Assembly (NCBI GenBank): GCA_030605515.1 | Contig: JAUWIE010000062.1 | Location: 1 to 16,739 of the forward strand | Direction: 5' to 3' | From: Thermoplasmatota archaeon | Lineage (GTDB): Archaea > Thermoplasmatota > E2 > DHVEG-1 | DNA length: 16,739 nucleotides | Shown: positions 7,591 to 14,491 of the stretch, in pieces | Layout: every line of letters begins with the position of its first letter | Position numbering within the stretch: position 1 is the first letter of the stretch | Position numbers and translations under genes: made by a program | Notes under the pieces: generated by a model | What the model was told of the DNA's origin: nothing | The model's database searches: none | The model's input: only the letters and a program-made list of their open reading frames with translations

Positions 7591-9137
7591 GCTATCAATT
7601 CTTTTTTCCTAAGTAAACGGTTATATTTAATTGCGAATCTATGTGCTTCATCTCGTATCTCTTGAACAAATTTCAATGCTTTCTCTGTTTTTCCAAGCTT
7701 AAGAGGTATATTTGAACCTGGTAAAAATATCTCTTCAAAGTTTTTTGCAATAGATATTATCGGAATTTTCAATCCAAGTTTTTCAAGTTCCTTTAATGCA
7801 AAATTTAATTGTCCTTTTCCTCCATCGATAATTATTAGATTAGGAAGTTTAGCATCTTCTACGATAAGCCGTGTGTATCGTCTTCTTACAATCTCAGCAA
7901 TTGCTGCGAAATCATCAATACCTTCAACAGTTCTAATTTTAAATCTCCTATAATTGTTTTTATCAGGTCTTCCATTTCGGTATTGAACCATAGATCCAAC
8001 AGTAGAAGTACCTGAGAGATGAGATATGTCAAAACATTCAATAATGGAAGGTGCCTCTTGTAAATTAAGTTTTGATTTAAGAGCATGAACTTTTACAACA
8101 TCTGTAAAAAACGTAATTTCAATATTTTTTAAAACAAGATTAAGCAGTTGTTTTTTCTCGCCTTTTTGTGGAGTAGTAATTCTTATCTTTTTACCACTCA
8201 TTTTTTCTAAAAAAACATTTAATGAGTTATCTATTTTCATTGGAACGATGAGTTCTTTTGGAATAGGGTTTTCTGAGTAATATTGAACAATAAATTCCTC
8301 AAAAAAACCATCATGATACTCAAACAAGAATTCATTTTTATTTGAAAGTATCCCTTTGTAAATATTAAAAAGTAACAGATAGACTTTATTATCTGATATT
8401 TCAAAGTTTATGATATCCTCATTGTATTTTTTTTGTCTTTGCATGTTTTGTCTTTCACTGAGTTTTTCAAGTGCTGTTATCTGATTGCGAAGTTGTAAAG
8501 ATCGTTCAAACTGTGATTTTTTTGAATGATTTTCCATTTCTTTTTTCATTTTCTTAATTAATTCTTTTGTTTTCCCAGATAGTACAAGTTTTATTTTCTC
8601 GATTTTATCATGATACTCTTGTTTTGAGATAAGTCCTTTGCATGGTGCATCGCAGAGATTGATATGATGACGTAGGCAGGGTTTCTTAGGCATTTTTTTA
8701 CAGGTTCTTAAAAGAAAGGTTTTCCTTAGGAAATAGAGGATATAATCTCGTTCATGAGCAGATACAAAAGGACCATAAAATTTTCCTTTTCCTATTTTTT
8801 TTCTTGCAAGCAGAATCCTAGGGTATTCTTCATCAGTTACTTGTATATACGCAAAGTTTTTCGCATCTTTTAATCTAATGTTATATTTTGGTTGATATTT
8901 TTTAATAAGAGTATTTTCTAAAATTAATGCTTCAACTTCATTATCAGTTGTAATAAAATCCATTGACAGTGCATGTTTAATTAAACTTTTTGTTTTTGGA
9001 TCTAAATCGTTTTTTTGAATGTAACTTTTCACTCGTTTTTTTATGTTTTTAGCTTTACCAACATAGATAATTGTATCATTTTTATCTTTGAATAGATAAC
9101 ACCCTGGATATGTTGGAAGATCTGTTATATTAAACAT
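7587..9137 (-). CDS. uvrC: Excinuclease ABC subunit C, lacking the C-terminal HhH domain
   Basis: UvrC makes both incisions around a UvrB-bound lesion. The N-terminal GIY-YIG nuclease (residues about 10-90) shows PGCYLF, IIYVGKAKNIKKRV and the catalytic Glu74 (LILENTLIKKY). Four cysteines follow (RTCKK..KPC..NLCDAPC), matching the position of the iron-sulfur ligands reported for bacterial UvrC. Next comes a UVR motif (about 195-222) for UvrB. The RNase H-like 5' nuclease shows ECFDISHLSG, IIDGGKGQL and RDEAHRFA. The protein stops at 516 residues, just after this nuclease. The tandem helix-hairpin-helix domain that ends E. coli UvrC (610 residues) is missing and cannot have been lost by frameshift, because uvrB begins in the stop codon. 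The ATG lies inside the end of uvrA (13-bp overlap) behind AAAAGGT. Confidence 0.96.
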   Translation of the reverse strand: MFNITDLPTYPGCYLFKDKNDTIIYVGKAKNIKKRVKSYIQKNDLDPKTKSLIKHALSMDFITTDNEVEALILENTLIKKYQPKYNIRLKDAKNFAYIQVTDEEYPRILLARKKIGKGKFYGPFVSAHERDYILYFLRKTFLLRTCKKMPKKPCLRHHINLCDAPCKGLISKQEYHDKIEKIKLVLSGKTKELIKKMKKEMENHSKKSQFERSLQLRNQITALEKLSERQNMQRQKKYNEDIINFEISDNKVYLLLFNIYKGILSNKNEFLFEYHDGFFEEFIVQYYSENPIPKELIVPMKIDNSLNVFLEKMSGKKIRITTPQKGEKKQLLNLVLKNIEITFFTDVVKVHALKSKLNLQEAPSIIECFDISHLSGTSTVGSMVQYRNGRPDKNNYRRFKIRTVEGIDDFAAIAEIVRRRYTRLIVEDAKLPNLIIIDGGKGQLNFALKELEKLGLKIPIISIAKNFEEIFLPGSNIPLKLGKTEKALKFVQEIRDEAHRFAIKYNRLLRKKELIA

Positions 9138-11950
9138 TTCTTTTTACCTTTTGAAAAAATAGGTTTTAGTATTTCACCAGTATAACTATTTTTGTTATTT
9201 GCAACGTCTTCAGGTGTTCCAAAAGCAACAACTTCCCCGCCTAAATCCCCTCCTTCAGGACCTAAATCAATTAAAAAATCAGCGGATTTTATTACTTCAA
9301 GGTTATGTTCTATTACAATGACTGAGTTTCCTTTATCAACTAGGCTATTTAAAACAGCAATTAGTTTTTTAACATCATGGAAATGAAGACCTGTTGTAGG
9401 TTCATCTAATAGGTAAACTGTTCTACCTGTACTTTTCTTAGATAGTTCTCTTGTAAGTTTAATTCTTTGAGCCTCCCCACCTGATAACGTAATTGAGCTT
9501 TGACCAAGTTTAATATAATCAAGTCCTACTTTTGATAAGGCTTCAAGTTTCTTTTTTAAAAAAGGGATGTTTTTGAATAAGTCAAGTGCTTCTTCAACAC
9601 TCATACTAAGGACATCTGCTATGTTTTTTCCTTTGTAGGTTACTTCTAGTGTTTCTTTATTGTATCGTTTTCCTTTACATTCTTCACATTCAATATATAT
9701 ATCTGGTAAAAAATTCATTTCAATTTTTATTAATCCATCTCCGTTACATGCTTCACATCGACCGCCTCTTACATTAAAAGAGAACCTTCCAGGTTTGTAA
9801 CCTCTTCGTTTTGCTTCAGATGTTTTTGCAAAAAGTCTTCTTATTTCATCAAATAATTTAGTATAAGTCGCAGGATTACTTCGTGGTGTTTTCCCTATCG
9901 GACTTTGATTAATCACTATTACCTTGTCGACTTTTTCATCAAACTCAATAGAATCATGATCACCTGGTATAACTCTTGAATTATGTATTTTTCTCATTAA
10001 ACCCTTGTAAAGTATGTCATATATGAGAGTTGATTTCCCACTACCTGAAACACCAGTTATAAGTGTTAGAACACTCATTGGTATTTTTATATCTATATTT
10101 TTCAAATTATGTTCCCGGCAGCCATTAATGTAAATAAAATTATTTGATTTTCTTCTACTTTCAGGAATAGCTATTTGAAGTTTACCTGATAGATATTTTC
10201 CTGTAAGTGATGCAGGATGTTTTTCGATTTCTTCCGGTGTTCCTTCTGCAATTATTTTGCCACCATGAAGTCCTGCTCCAGGTCCCATGTCAATAACATG
10301 ATCTGCATGTCTTATGGTTTCTTCATCATGTTCGACAACAATTAAAGTGTTTCCAAGATCTCTGAGTCGATGCAATGTATCAATTAATTTCTTGTTATCT
10401 TTTTGATGAAGGCCTATTGATGGTTCATCAAGGATATAAATAACGCCCATGAGATTTGATCCTATCTGTGTTGCAAGTCTAATTCTTTGAGCTTCCCCAC
10501 CTGAAAGAGTACCAGCGTTTCGTGACAGGGTAAGGTAATTAAGACCAACTTTACCAAGAAAATCAAGTCTTTCTTTTATCTCCTTTAATATCTGCCAAGC
10601 AATTTCTTCTTGTTTCTTTGTAAGTATGAGTGTTTTAAAAAAAACTATGCTTTGTTTTATGGATAAATCTGTTATATCGCTAATTGATTTATCAGCAATT
10701 TTTACGTTTAAAACCTTTTTTTTCAGTCTTTTACCTTGACAGATTGGACATAGTGAAATCCTCATGAATTTCTCCATTTCCCTTCGTCTATAGTCAGACT
10801 CAGTTTGTTTATAGAGCCGCTCTGTTTGCGGTATTAACCCCTCCCAGGTCCCTCGTCCTGACCACTGTGATTCTCCATTTCTAGTTACCATATTAAACCT
10901 GATTTTCTCTGATGAACCATACATTAGCACGTTGTATTGTTCTTCATTTAGGTCTTTGATTGGAGTGAAAATGTTAAAGCCATAGTGTTTAGCCACACCA
11001 CCAAGGAAATGAATACGCCAGCCATCTCGCATGCTTTTATAAAGTTTAATTGCACCATCTGCAATTGATAAATCAATATCTGGAATTATTAAATCAACAT
11101 CAAAATCCATTTTTATTCCAAGACCATGACATTCTTCACAGGCACCAAATGGGCTGTTAAATGAAAACATTCTAGGTTGAAGTTCCTCAAACACCATGCC
11201 ACATTTAGGACAAGCCATTTTTGATGAATAGATATGCTCATTTCCTTTTTTATCAAGAATAAATATTAGACCATCTGATTTTTTCAGTGCATTTTCACAT
11301 GCTTCCGTTAATCTTGACATATCACTAGTATTTAGCCGATCGATTACTACTTCAATATCATGTTTTTTATACCGATCAAGATTTATTGTTTCATCTGTCC
11401 TATAAATTGCTTTATTTACTCGAACTCGGGTATAACCATCTTTGTTTAAATCCTTGAAGAGTTGTTCATAAGTACCTTTTTTTTGGCGGATAATTGGTGA
11501 TAGAACTGTGATCATTCCCTTGTAGTCCTCGGTAATTTTTTTTGCGATTTTTTCAGGGGACTGTGATTCAATCTTTATATTATGCTCAGGGCAATAAGGT
11601 GTTCCAACCCGTGCATATAAAAGCCGTAGGTAGTCATAGATCTCAGTTATTGTCCCAACTGTACTACGAGGGTTTTTACTTGTAGTTTTTTGTTCAATTG
11701 ATATAGCTGGTGATAAACCTTCGATACTATCAACATCTGGTTTATGCATAAGACCAAGAAATTGCCTTGCATAAGCAGAAAGTGATTCAACGTATCTTCG
11801 TTGTCCTTCTGCATATATAGTGTCAAATGCAAGAGTTGATTTACCTGATCCTGAAAGACCGGTTATCACTATGAATTTATCTCTTGGAAAAATTACATTG
11901 ATATTTTTCAGATTGTGCTCTCTTGCTCCTTTAATTATTATGTTTTTCAA
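9125..11950 (-). CDS. uvrA: Excinuclease ABC subunit A
   Basis: UvrA is the dimeric ABC-type ATPase that finds distorting DNA lesions and hands them to UvrB. The two ATP sites are visible: Walker A GLSGSGKST near the N-terminus and GVSGSGKSTL in the second half. Each is followed later by an LSGGEAQRI signature and a YILDEPSIGLH or YLLDEPTTGLH Walker B. Zinc modules are present (CPKC...CEEC; CPIC; CEAC...CEEC). The frame extends to an ATG at 11980, but UvrA proteins normally begin right before the (I)KGAREHNLKNI block. A TTG at 11950 preceded by GGGGGG gives MKNIIIKGAREHNL and 941 residues, close to E. coli UvrA (940), so I prefer that start. It is first in the uvrA-uvrC-uvrB operon. Confidence 0.96.
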   Translation of the reverse strand: MKNIIIKGAREHNLKNINVIFPRDKFIVITGLSGSGKSTLAFDTIYAEGQRRYVESLSAYARQFLGLMHKPDVDSIEGLSPAISIEQKTTSKNPRSTVGTITEIYDYLRLLYARVGTPYCPEHNIKIESQSPEKIAKKITEDYKGMITVLSPIIRQKKGTYEQLFKDLNKDGYTRVRVNKAIYRTDETINLDRYKKHDIEVVIDRLNTSDMSRLTEACENALKKSDGLIFILDKKGNEHIYSSKMACPKCGMVFEELQPRMFSFNSPFGACEECHGLGIKMDFDVDLIIPDIDLSIADGAIKLYKSMRDGWRIHFLGGVAKHYGFNIFTPIKDLNEEQYNVLMYGSSEKIRFNMVTRNGESQWSGRGTWEGLIPQTERLYKQTESDYRRREMEKFMRISLCPICQGKRLKKKVLNVKIADKSISDITDLSIKQSIVFFKTLILTKKQEEIAWQILKEIKERLDFLGKVGLNYLTLSRNAGTLSGGEAQRIRLATQIGSNLMGVIYILDEPSIGLHQKDNKKLIDTLHRLRDLGNTLIVVEHDEETIRHADHVIDMGPGAGLHGGKIIAEGTPEEIEKHPASLTGKYLSGKLQIAIPESRRKSNNFIYINGCREHNLKNIDIKIPMSVLTLITGVSGSGKSTLIYDILYKGLMRKIHNSRVIPGDHDSIEFDEKVDKVIVINQSPIGKTPRSNPATYTKLFDEIRRLFAKTSEAKRRGYKPGRFSFNVRGGRCEACNGDGLIKIEMNFLPDIYIECEECKGKRYNKETLEVTYKGKNIADVLSMSVEEALDLFKNIPFLKKKLEALSKVGLDYIKLGQSSITLSGGEAQRIKLTRELSKKSTGRTVYLLDEPTTGLHFHDVKKLIAVLNSLVDKGNSVIVIEHNLEVIKSADFLIDLGPEGGDLGGEVVAFGTPEDVANNKNSYTGEILKPIFSKGKKKCLI

Positions 11951-12011
11951 GATTGCCCCCCAGCATATTGAGTAAAACATATGATCTTATGAGGTATGAT
12001 ACTTTCTCTCC

Positions 12012-12026
12012 ACATTATATTTACAT
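12012..12026 (-). promoter_or_regulatory. Possible TATA box of the uvrACB operon
   Basis: On the - strand the stretch reads TGTAAATATAATGTG. It is the best TATA-like stretch upstream of uvrA and would give a leader of about 35-40 nt carrying GGGGGG before the TTG at 11950. No clear BRE precedes it. The rest of 11981-12110 holds nothing I can identify. Confidence 0.3.
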
Positions 12027-12243
12027 ATTCAAAGTTTTTGTTTAAAATGATTTATGGGTTTATTGAAAGTATTAAAAAAATAACTTATTTTTTGACCCTT
12101 TAAGATTAAATATGATTATCAAACCTTAAACGTCATTTTGTCTAATGTTCTGAGCTGGATATCTAAAGTTTCCCTAAAGGGAATTTTGGTGGGGGGAGTC
12201 TTGTAAGATATAGGGCCAGATACTCACCGGTTGTATGTCCCGA

Positions 12244-12257
12244 ACCGAATTTTTATA
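12244..12257 (+). promoter_or_regulatory. BRE/TATA-like element pointing toward the relE-like gene
   Basis: ACCGAATTTTTATA at about 12242-12257 matches the ACCGAA(A) plus TATA layout seen upstream of both - strand antitoxin genes here. A start about 25 bp downstream (near 12278) would yield a + strand RNA beginning before the 12290-12314 hairpin and running antisense into the toxin gene. This is inference only. Confidence 0.25.
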
Positions 12258-12289
12258 GGTATGCTGTAGGTGAGGGCACAATGGGGTAA

Positions 12290-12314
12290 GGAATTATCAT
12301 TTCCTGATAATTCC
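12290..12314. terminator. Perfect 10-bp-stem hairpin
   Basis: GGAATTATCA (12290-12299) pairs exactly with TGATAATTCC (12305-12314) around a 5-nt loop. A palindrome TTCCATGGAA (12311-12320) overlaps its end. It lies about 50 bp beyond the stop of the relE-like gene and could end that operon's transcript on the - strand. No long T-run follows, so terminator function is a guess. Confidence 0.3.
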
Positions 12315-12364
12315 ATGGAATAAGAATAAGTAAAAAATTCGCGGTAGATGTCTGTTGATTTCAA

Positions 12365-12667
12365 TCAATATCCTTTTCCTCGAATAAAAAACATTGTAAG
12401 TGAAATGGTCTTATTGGTTTCATCTATTTCATAGACCAATCTATGTTTTCCTAATCGAACCCGATATGTTGATTCTTTCTTTGGCGATATGAGTTTTATA
12501 TCCATCTTTGGCCGTTTCTTATGTGGATTGATTTTTAATTCATCAATTATTTCTTGAATATCCAATAATACTGATTTATCTCCGCTCTTAAGTATCTTTT
12601 TAACATCTCTTAAAAAATCCCTTCCTTGGATTATTTTATAAACAGTTGCTTTTTTGTTCGATTCCAA
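12365..12667 (-). CDS. RelE/ParE-superfamily toxin
   Basis: The predicted toxin has 100 residues, typical for the RelE fold. The N-terminal helices are followed by the diagnostic beta-sheet: YRVRLGKHRLVYEIDETNKTISLTMFFIRGKGY, with the basic R-x-R-x-G-x-x-R pattern of RelE/ParE proteins. RelE toxins cut mRNA on the ribosome, while ParE toxins poison gyrase. The sequence alone does not decide which, although the C-terminal arginine and tyrosine fit a RelE-like nuclease. The start is a TTG at 12667, with TGAGGA 7-8 nt before it overlapping the antitoxin stop codon, so it is translationally coupled. It forms a two-gene operon with the gene upstream. Confidence 0.75.
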   Translation of the reverse strand: MESNKKATVYKIIQGRDFLRDVKKILKSGDKSVLLDIQEIIDELKINPHKKRPKMDIKLISPKKESTYRVRLGKHRLVYEIDETNKTISLTMFFIRGKGY

Positions 12668-12676
12668 AGAGATTCC

Positions 12677-12904
12677 TCAAATATTTTTTAAAGCATCTTT
12701 TAAATTATCAGATTCTATAAAATCTCCCGATTTTATTTTAATCATCCTTTTTCGATGTTCTTTAAGTATATGGTTGTAAAACTTTTTTTCTTCAACGAAT
12801 TTCATAAACTCATTGATGACATCATCAAAACTCATATTGCCATGTTTATAAAGAACTAATTTCTCATATGTATCTGATGTGACATTAATTGTTCTATAAT
12901 TCAT
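12677..12904 (-). CDS. VapB-like antitoxin paired with a RelE-like toxin
   Basis: This 75-residue protein opens with MNYRTINVTSDTYEKLVLYK and FDDVINEFMKFVEE. That is the N-terminal pattern of archaeal VapB-like (DUF217-type) antitoxins: a short strand that makes a ribbon-helix-helix DNA-binding unit with its partner chain. The charged C-terminal half would wrap the toxin. VapB normally partners a PIN-domain toxin, but here the gene 9 bp downstream encodes a RelE/ParE-fold protein, so this is a mixed pair. A BRE-like ACCGAAAAC and repeated AACTAT/ATAGTT sites lie directly upstream, as expected for an autoregulated operon. The ATG at 12904 is the first in the frame. Confidence 0.65.
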   Translation of the reverse strand: MNYRTINVTSDTYEKLVLYKHGNMSFDDVINEFMKFVEEKKFYNHILKEHRKRMIKIKSGDFIESDNLKDALKNI

Positions 12905-12910
12905 GTTACC

Positions 12911-12950
12911 ATAACTATCATAGTTATGCTAACTATAACTAGTTTTCGGT
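12911..12950 (-). promoter_or_regulatory. Promoter and operator of the VapB-like/RelE-like operon
   Basis: ATAACTAT-C-ATAGTTAT (12911-12927) is a perfect 17-bp interrupted palindrome. The half-site AACTAT recurs at 12931-12936, and AACTAGTT lies at 12937-12944. On the - strand ACCGAAAAC (12950-12942) is a good BRE next to a TATA-like TAGTTATAG. Operator half-sites overlapping the promoter fit repression by the ribbon-helix-helix antitoxin. Confidence 0.55.
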
Positions 12951-13118
12951 AAATGCAACGTTTTTTGGAAACCCAACTGTTCATGGGAGTTGCACAAATT
13001 GTAACTAAAACAGTGAAGAGCATGAAAAGCAAATTTGTCCTTAAAAGTTCACAAAACTTATTTTATGAATGTTTAACATGACAAATTCTTTTAAATCACT
13101 TTAATCTTTAAGAGAATA

Positions 13119-13766
13119 TCACTTCAACCAATTTTTTCCCGATCCTATACCTGCTATTCCATCATCTCTTACTTCGACTATCCATATTGCTAGTTTAATA
13201 TTGGGATTCTTATGCCTCATCGCAAGTTCATTGCAAGCAAGATACACATTTAGAAAGATTTTTCCGATATTGCCATTCCTTTTCATCTTGTAGGCTAAGT
13301 GTTGATTGTTTGGATTTTCCTTTATAAAAGTAGTTTAAATATATATCATACTTACATCTGATTTTTCCAACTTTTTATAATCCTCATCTAAATGCTTTTT
13401 GAATCCACTAAAGTATAGTCCTTTTTTCTTAACTTCATTCCCTTTTTTTTCATCAACATCATATCTTAGAAAAATTTCAAATGCAGCAATAGGGGCATCG
13501 CTTTCATCAAAAAGAACAAGGTCATGATTTCCAGATCGGGGTGTTTTTTCACGCCTAATAATCCAAGATTTTGTTGTGCATTCTTGTGTTATATCTCAGC
13601 CTTTCCCCCTAAACAAGCTATATAACAAAAAATGAACTTGCTTTTCTCGGAAAAATTCCAACTTGAGTTTTTCAAGTGAGTCATCCGATTCTAAAGAGTT
13701 TAGTAAAATGTTTATTAGCTTCTTTAATAATCGGAAAACTATAGAACTAAGACTAAACTTTAAAAA
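13119..13766 (-). pseudogene. Disrupted nuclease-like gene, two in-frame stops
   Basis: One continuous - strand frame of about 216 codons is broken only by TGA at 13596-13598 and TAA at 13335-13337, and ends at TGA 13119-13121. Segments read LESDDSLEKLKLEFFREKQ...FRGKG, stop, DITQECTTKSWIIRREKTP then RSGNHDLVLFDESDAPIAAF and EIFLRYD, later KMKRNGNIGKIFLNVYLACN and a C-terminal IGSGKNWLK. The HDLVLFD...AAFEI pattern resembles the beta-hairpin of PD-(D/E)XK nucleases, but the expected Lys is Phe, so activity is doubtful even if restored. The first stop sits where related folds often have Gly-Trp, so TGG to TGA is the simplest change. There is no ATG, and the 5' end faces the repeat at 13798, which suggests truncation there. 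The remaining sequence to 12950 holds no recognisable gene. Confidence 0.6.
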
Positions 13767-13797
13767 TCAGACGTTATTGATTATAAATACTTAAGAA

Positions 13798-13827
13798 AGA
13801 GGTTTACGGCCTACACCCAGCACCTTA
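13798..13827 (-). repeat. Cassette-boundary repeat, copy 1 (subtype A)
   Basis: This is the 29-bp core AGAGGTTTACGG-CCTACACCC-AGCACCTT plus A. It shares its orientation with three other copies. The final TTA (13825-13827) is the stop codon TAA of the relE gene on the - strand. It separates relBE from the nuclease-like pseudogene. The central base is C (CTACACC) and the base after the core is A, as in copy 3. Confidence 0.8.
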
Positions 13828-14082
13828 GATCTTTTTATAAATATTTTTTCTATTTCCAACTTTTATAACTAAAATAATTAGTTTATCTTTATAAATATCA
13901 ATTATTACTCTGTAATTACCAACTCTTAACCTATAACCAGGGTCGCCTACAAGTTTTTTTACATGTACTTCAGGTCTTATTCTGATTCTTTCTAAAGCTT
14001 TAATTATTCGTTTCTGTAAATCTTTTCCAAGTTTTTTAAACTGTTTTCGTGAAGTATCGGTAAAAATTATCTCGTAACTCAT
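13825..14082 (-). CDS. relE: RelE-type toxin
   Basis: This 85-residue protein is of the usual RelE size. It begins MSYEIIFTDTSRKQFKKLGKD, a classic RelE opening (strand, then a helix with K-x-x-K-L). It continues with VKKLVGDPGYRLRVGNYRVIIDIY, including the G-x-x-x-x-R-V-G-x-Y-R motif, and ends VIKVGNRKNIYKKI, where the R and Y match the mRNA-cleaving surface residues of RelE. It should cleave ribosome-bound mRNA when not neutralised. It overlaps the antitoxin gene by 4 bp (ATGA), which ensures coupled translation. Its TAA stop codon is supplied by the boundary repeat at 13798-13827. Confidence 0.88.
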   Translation of the reverse strand: MSYEIIFTDTSRKQFKKLGKDLQKRIIKALERIRIRPEVHVKKLVGDPGYRLRVGNYRVIIDIYKDKLIILVIKVGNRKNIYKKI

Positions 14083-14297
14083 TCACCCATCTCTTTTTTT
14101 ATTTTTGCAAGAGTATGAGTTTTACCTGCTTTATATTCAGCACGAGATTGAGCGATTTCTTTTTTTGTTTGTTCGCTAAGTTCTTGAGTATCTTCTATTA
14201 AATCCCAAATTACTTCTTCATATGTTTCTTTGTTAAAAAATTTTCTTTTAAGTAGTTCCTTTTGCAAATTTTTACTCACTTGAATTGTAGTGTCCAT
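14079..14297 (-). CDS. RelB-like antitoxin
   Basis: This small acidic and basic two-part protein (72 residues) has an N-terminal MDTTIQVSKNLQKELLKRKF that fits a ribbon-helix-helix DNA-binding segment. The YEEVIWDLIEDTQEL region is helical, and the charged tail (AEYKAGKTHTLAKIKKEMGE) is suited to wrap RelE. It neutralises the toxin encoded immediately downstream and probably represses the operon through the palindrome overlapping its start. A BRE/TATA pair about 26 bp upstream of the ATG implies a leaderless message. The family call rests on context and the N-terminal pattern. It resembles the short archaeal antitoxins linked to RelE and VapC. Confidence 0.75.
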   Translation of the reverse strand: MDTTIQVSKNLQKELLKRKFFNKETYEEVIWDLIEDTQELSEQTKKEIAQSRAEYKAGKTHTLAKIKKEMGE

Positions 14298-14335
14298 AGT
14301 ATATTATAGTATACTATAGAATATAAATTTTTCGG
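14296..14335 (-). promoter_or_regulatory. Promoter and operator of relBE
   Basis: TATAGTATACTATA (14305-14318) is a perfect 14-bp palindrome with an extra ATAGTATA half at 14296-14303. On the - strand CCGAAAAA (BRE) followed by TTTATATTC (plus-strand 14319-14335) puts the start of transcription at about the ATG. The operator therefore lies between TATA box and start codon, a good position for repression by the antitoxin. Confidence 0.6.
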
Positions 14336-14358
14336 TTATTTTATGACTATCATTGAAT

Positions 14359-14405
14359 TTCTGTCGTTATAATTTATAAAAAATAATGAGAAAATAGTGT
14401 TGCAT
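14359..14405 (-). repeat. Extended conserved flank of repeat copy 2
   Basis: The 47 bp ending at the AGAGG of copy 2 align without gaps to the same interval before copy 4. Shared blocks are TTCTGTC, TATAAAAAA-T/C-AATGA (14375-14389 against 16419-16433) and GTTG just before the core. Both flanks lie upstream of a - strand unit (relBE; ATPase), so the 5' boundary of these units is longer than the 29-bp core. Confidence 0.5.
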
Positions 14406-14435
14406 AGAGGTTTATGGTCTAGACCCAGCACCTTT
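14406..14435 (-). repeat. Cassette-boundary repeat, copy 2 (subtype B)
   Basis: The core reads AGAGGTTTATGG-TCTAGACCC-AGCACCTT followed by T. It differs from copy 4 only by three C-to-T changes. It contains the perfect 10-bp palindrome GGTCTAGACC. It lies between the promoters of relBE (leftward) and hicBA (rightward). Confidence 0.8.
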
Positions 14436-14462
14436 CAATATACTGAAAATCAAGAAGAAAGA

Positions 14463-14478
14463 TTAAATAATATTAAAC
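14463..14478 (+). promoter_or_regulatory. TATA region of hicBA
   Basis: TTAAATAATATTAAAC centres about 24 bp before the hicB ATG, so the message is probably leaderless. TATAGTAT (14480-14487), just before the ATG, matches the half-site of the relBE operator. It may be chance in AT-rich DNA. Confidence 0.4.
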
Positions 14479-14491
14479 CTATAGTATTATT

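Larger units (their letters stand above)
12119..12316 (-). pseudogene. Broken small ORF in a GC-richer island
   Basis: From the ATG at 12316 one - strand frame runs through a single TGA (12224-12226) to a TGA at 12119-12121. It reads MELSGNDNSLPHCALTYSIP, then IKIRFGTYNR, stop, VSGPISYKTPPTKIPF, then RETLDIQLRTLDKMTFKV: about 64 sense codons. The codons are much richer in G/C than those of neighbouring genes, which suggests a foreign or degraded origin. The family is not recognised. The same DNA has other signals: CTCACC (12223-12228) can pair with GGTGAG (12269-12274), and CGGTT with AACCG (12228-12247). It might therefore be a structured RNA or promoter region rather than a gene. Confidence 0.3.

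Noticed and set aside
11951..11980. Ten-residue N-terminal extension of UvrA from ATG 11980
   Set aside because: It contains the ribosome-binding site for the TTG at 11950 and is absent from the usual UvrA N-terminus.
12215..12280. H/ACA guide RNA
   Set aside because: A stem followed by ACA can be drawn, but no k-turn or clear guide pocket is visible, so it is only mentioned as possible structure.
12905..13030. Short - strand ORF of about 39 codons upstream of the VapB-like gene
   Set aside because: It overlaps the operator and promoter of the antitoxin, has no ribosome-binding site and shows no protein-like pattern.
13596..13598. TGA read as an amino acid (altered code or recoding)
   Set aside because: TGA is used as a normal stop elsewhere (uvrC, hicB), and a second stop (TAA) interrupts the same frame. 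A pseudogene is simpler.
13119..13766. Frameshift in the nuclease-like pseudogene
   Set aside because: Counting bases shows that the segments on both sides of the TAA at 13335 are in the same frame (216 bp between the stops), so only nonsense codons interrupt it.
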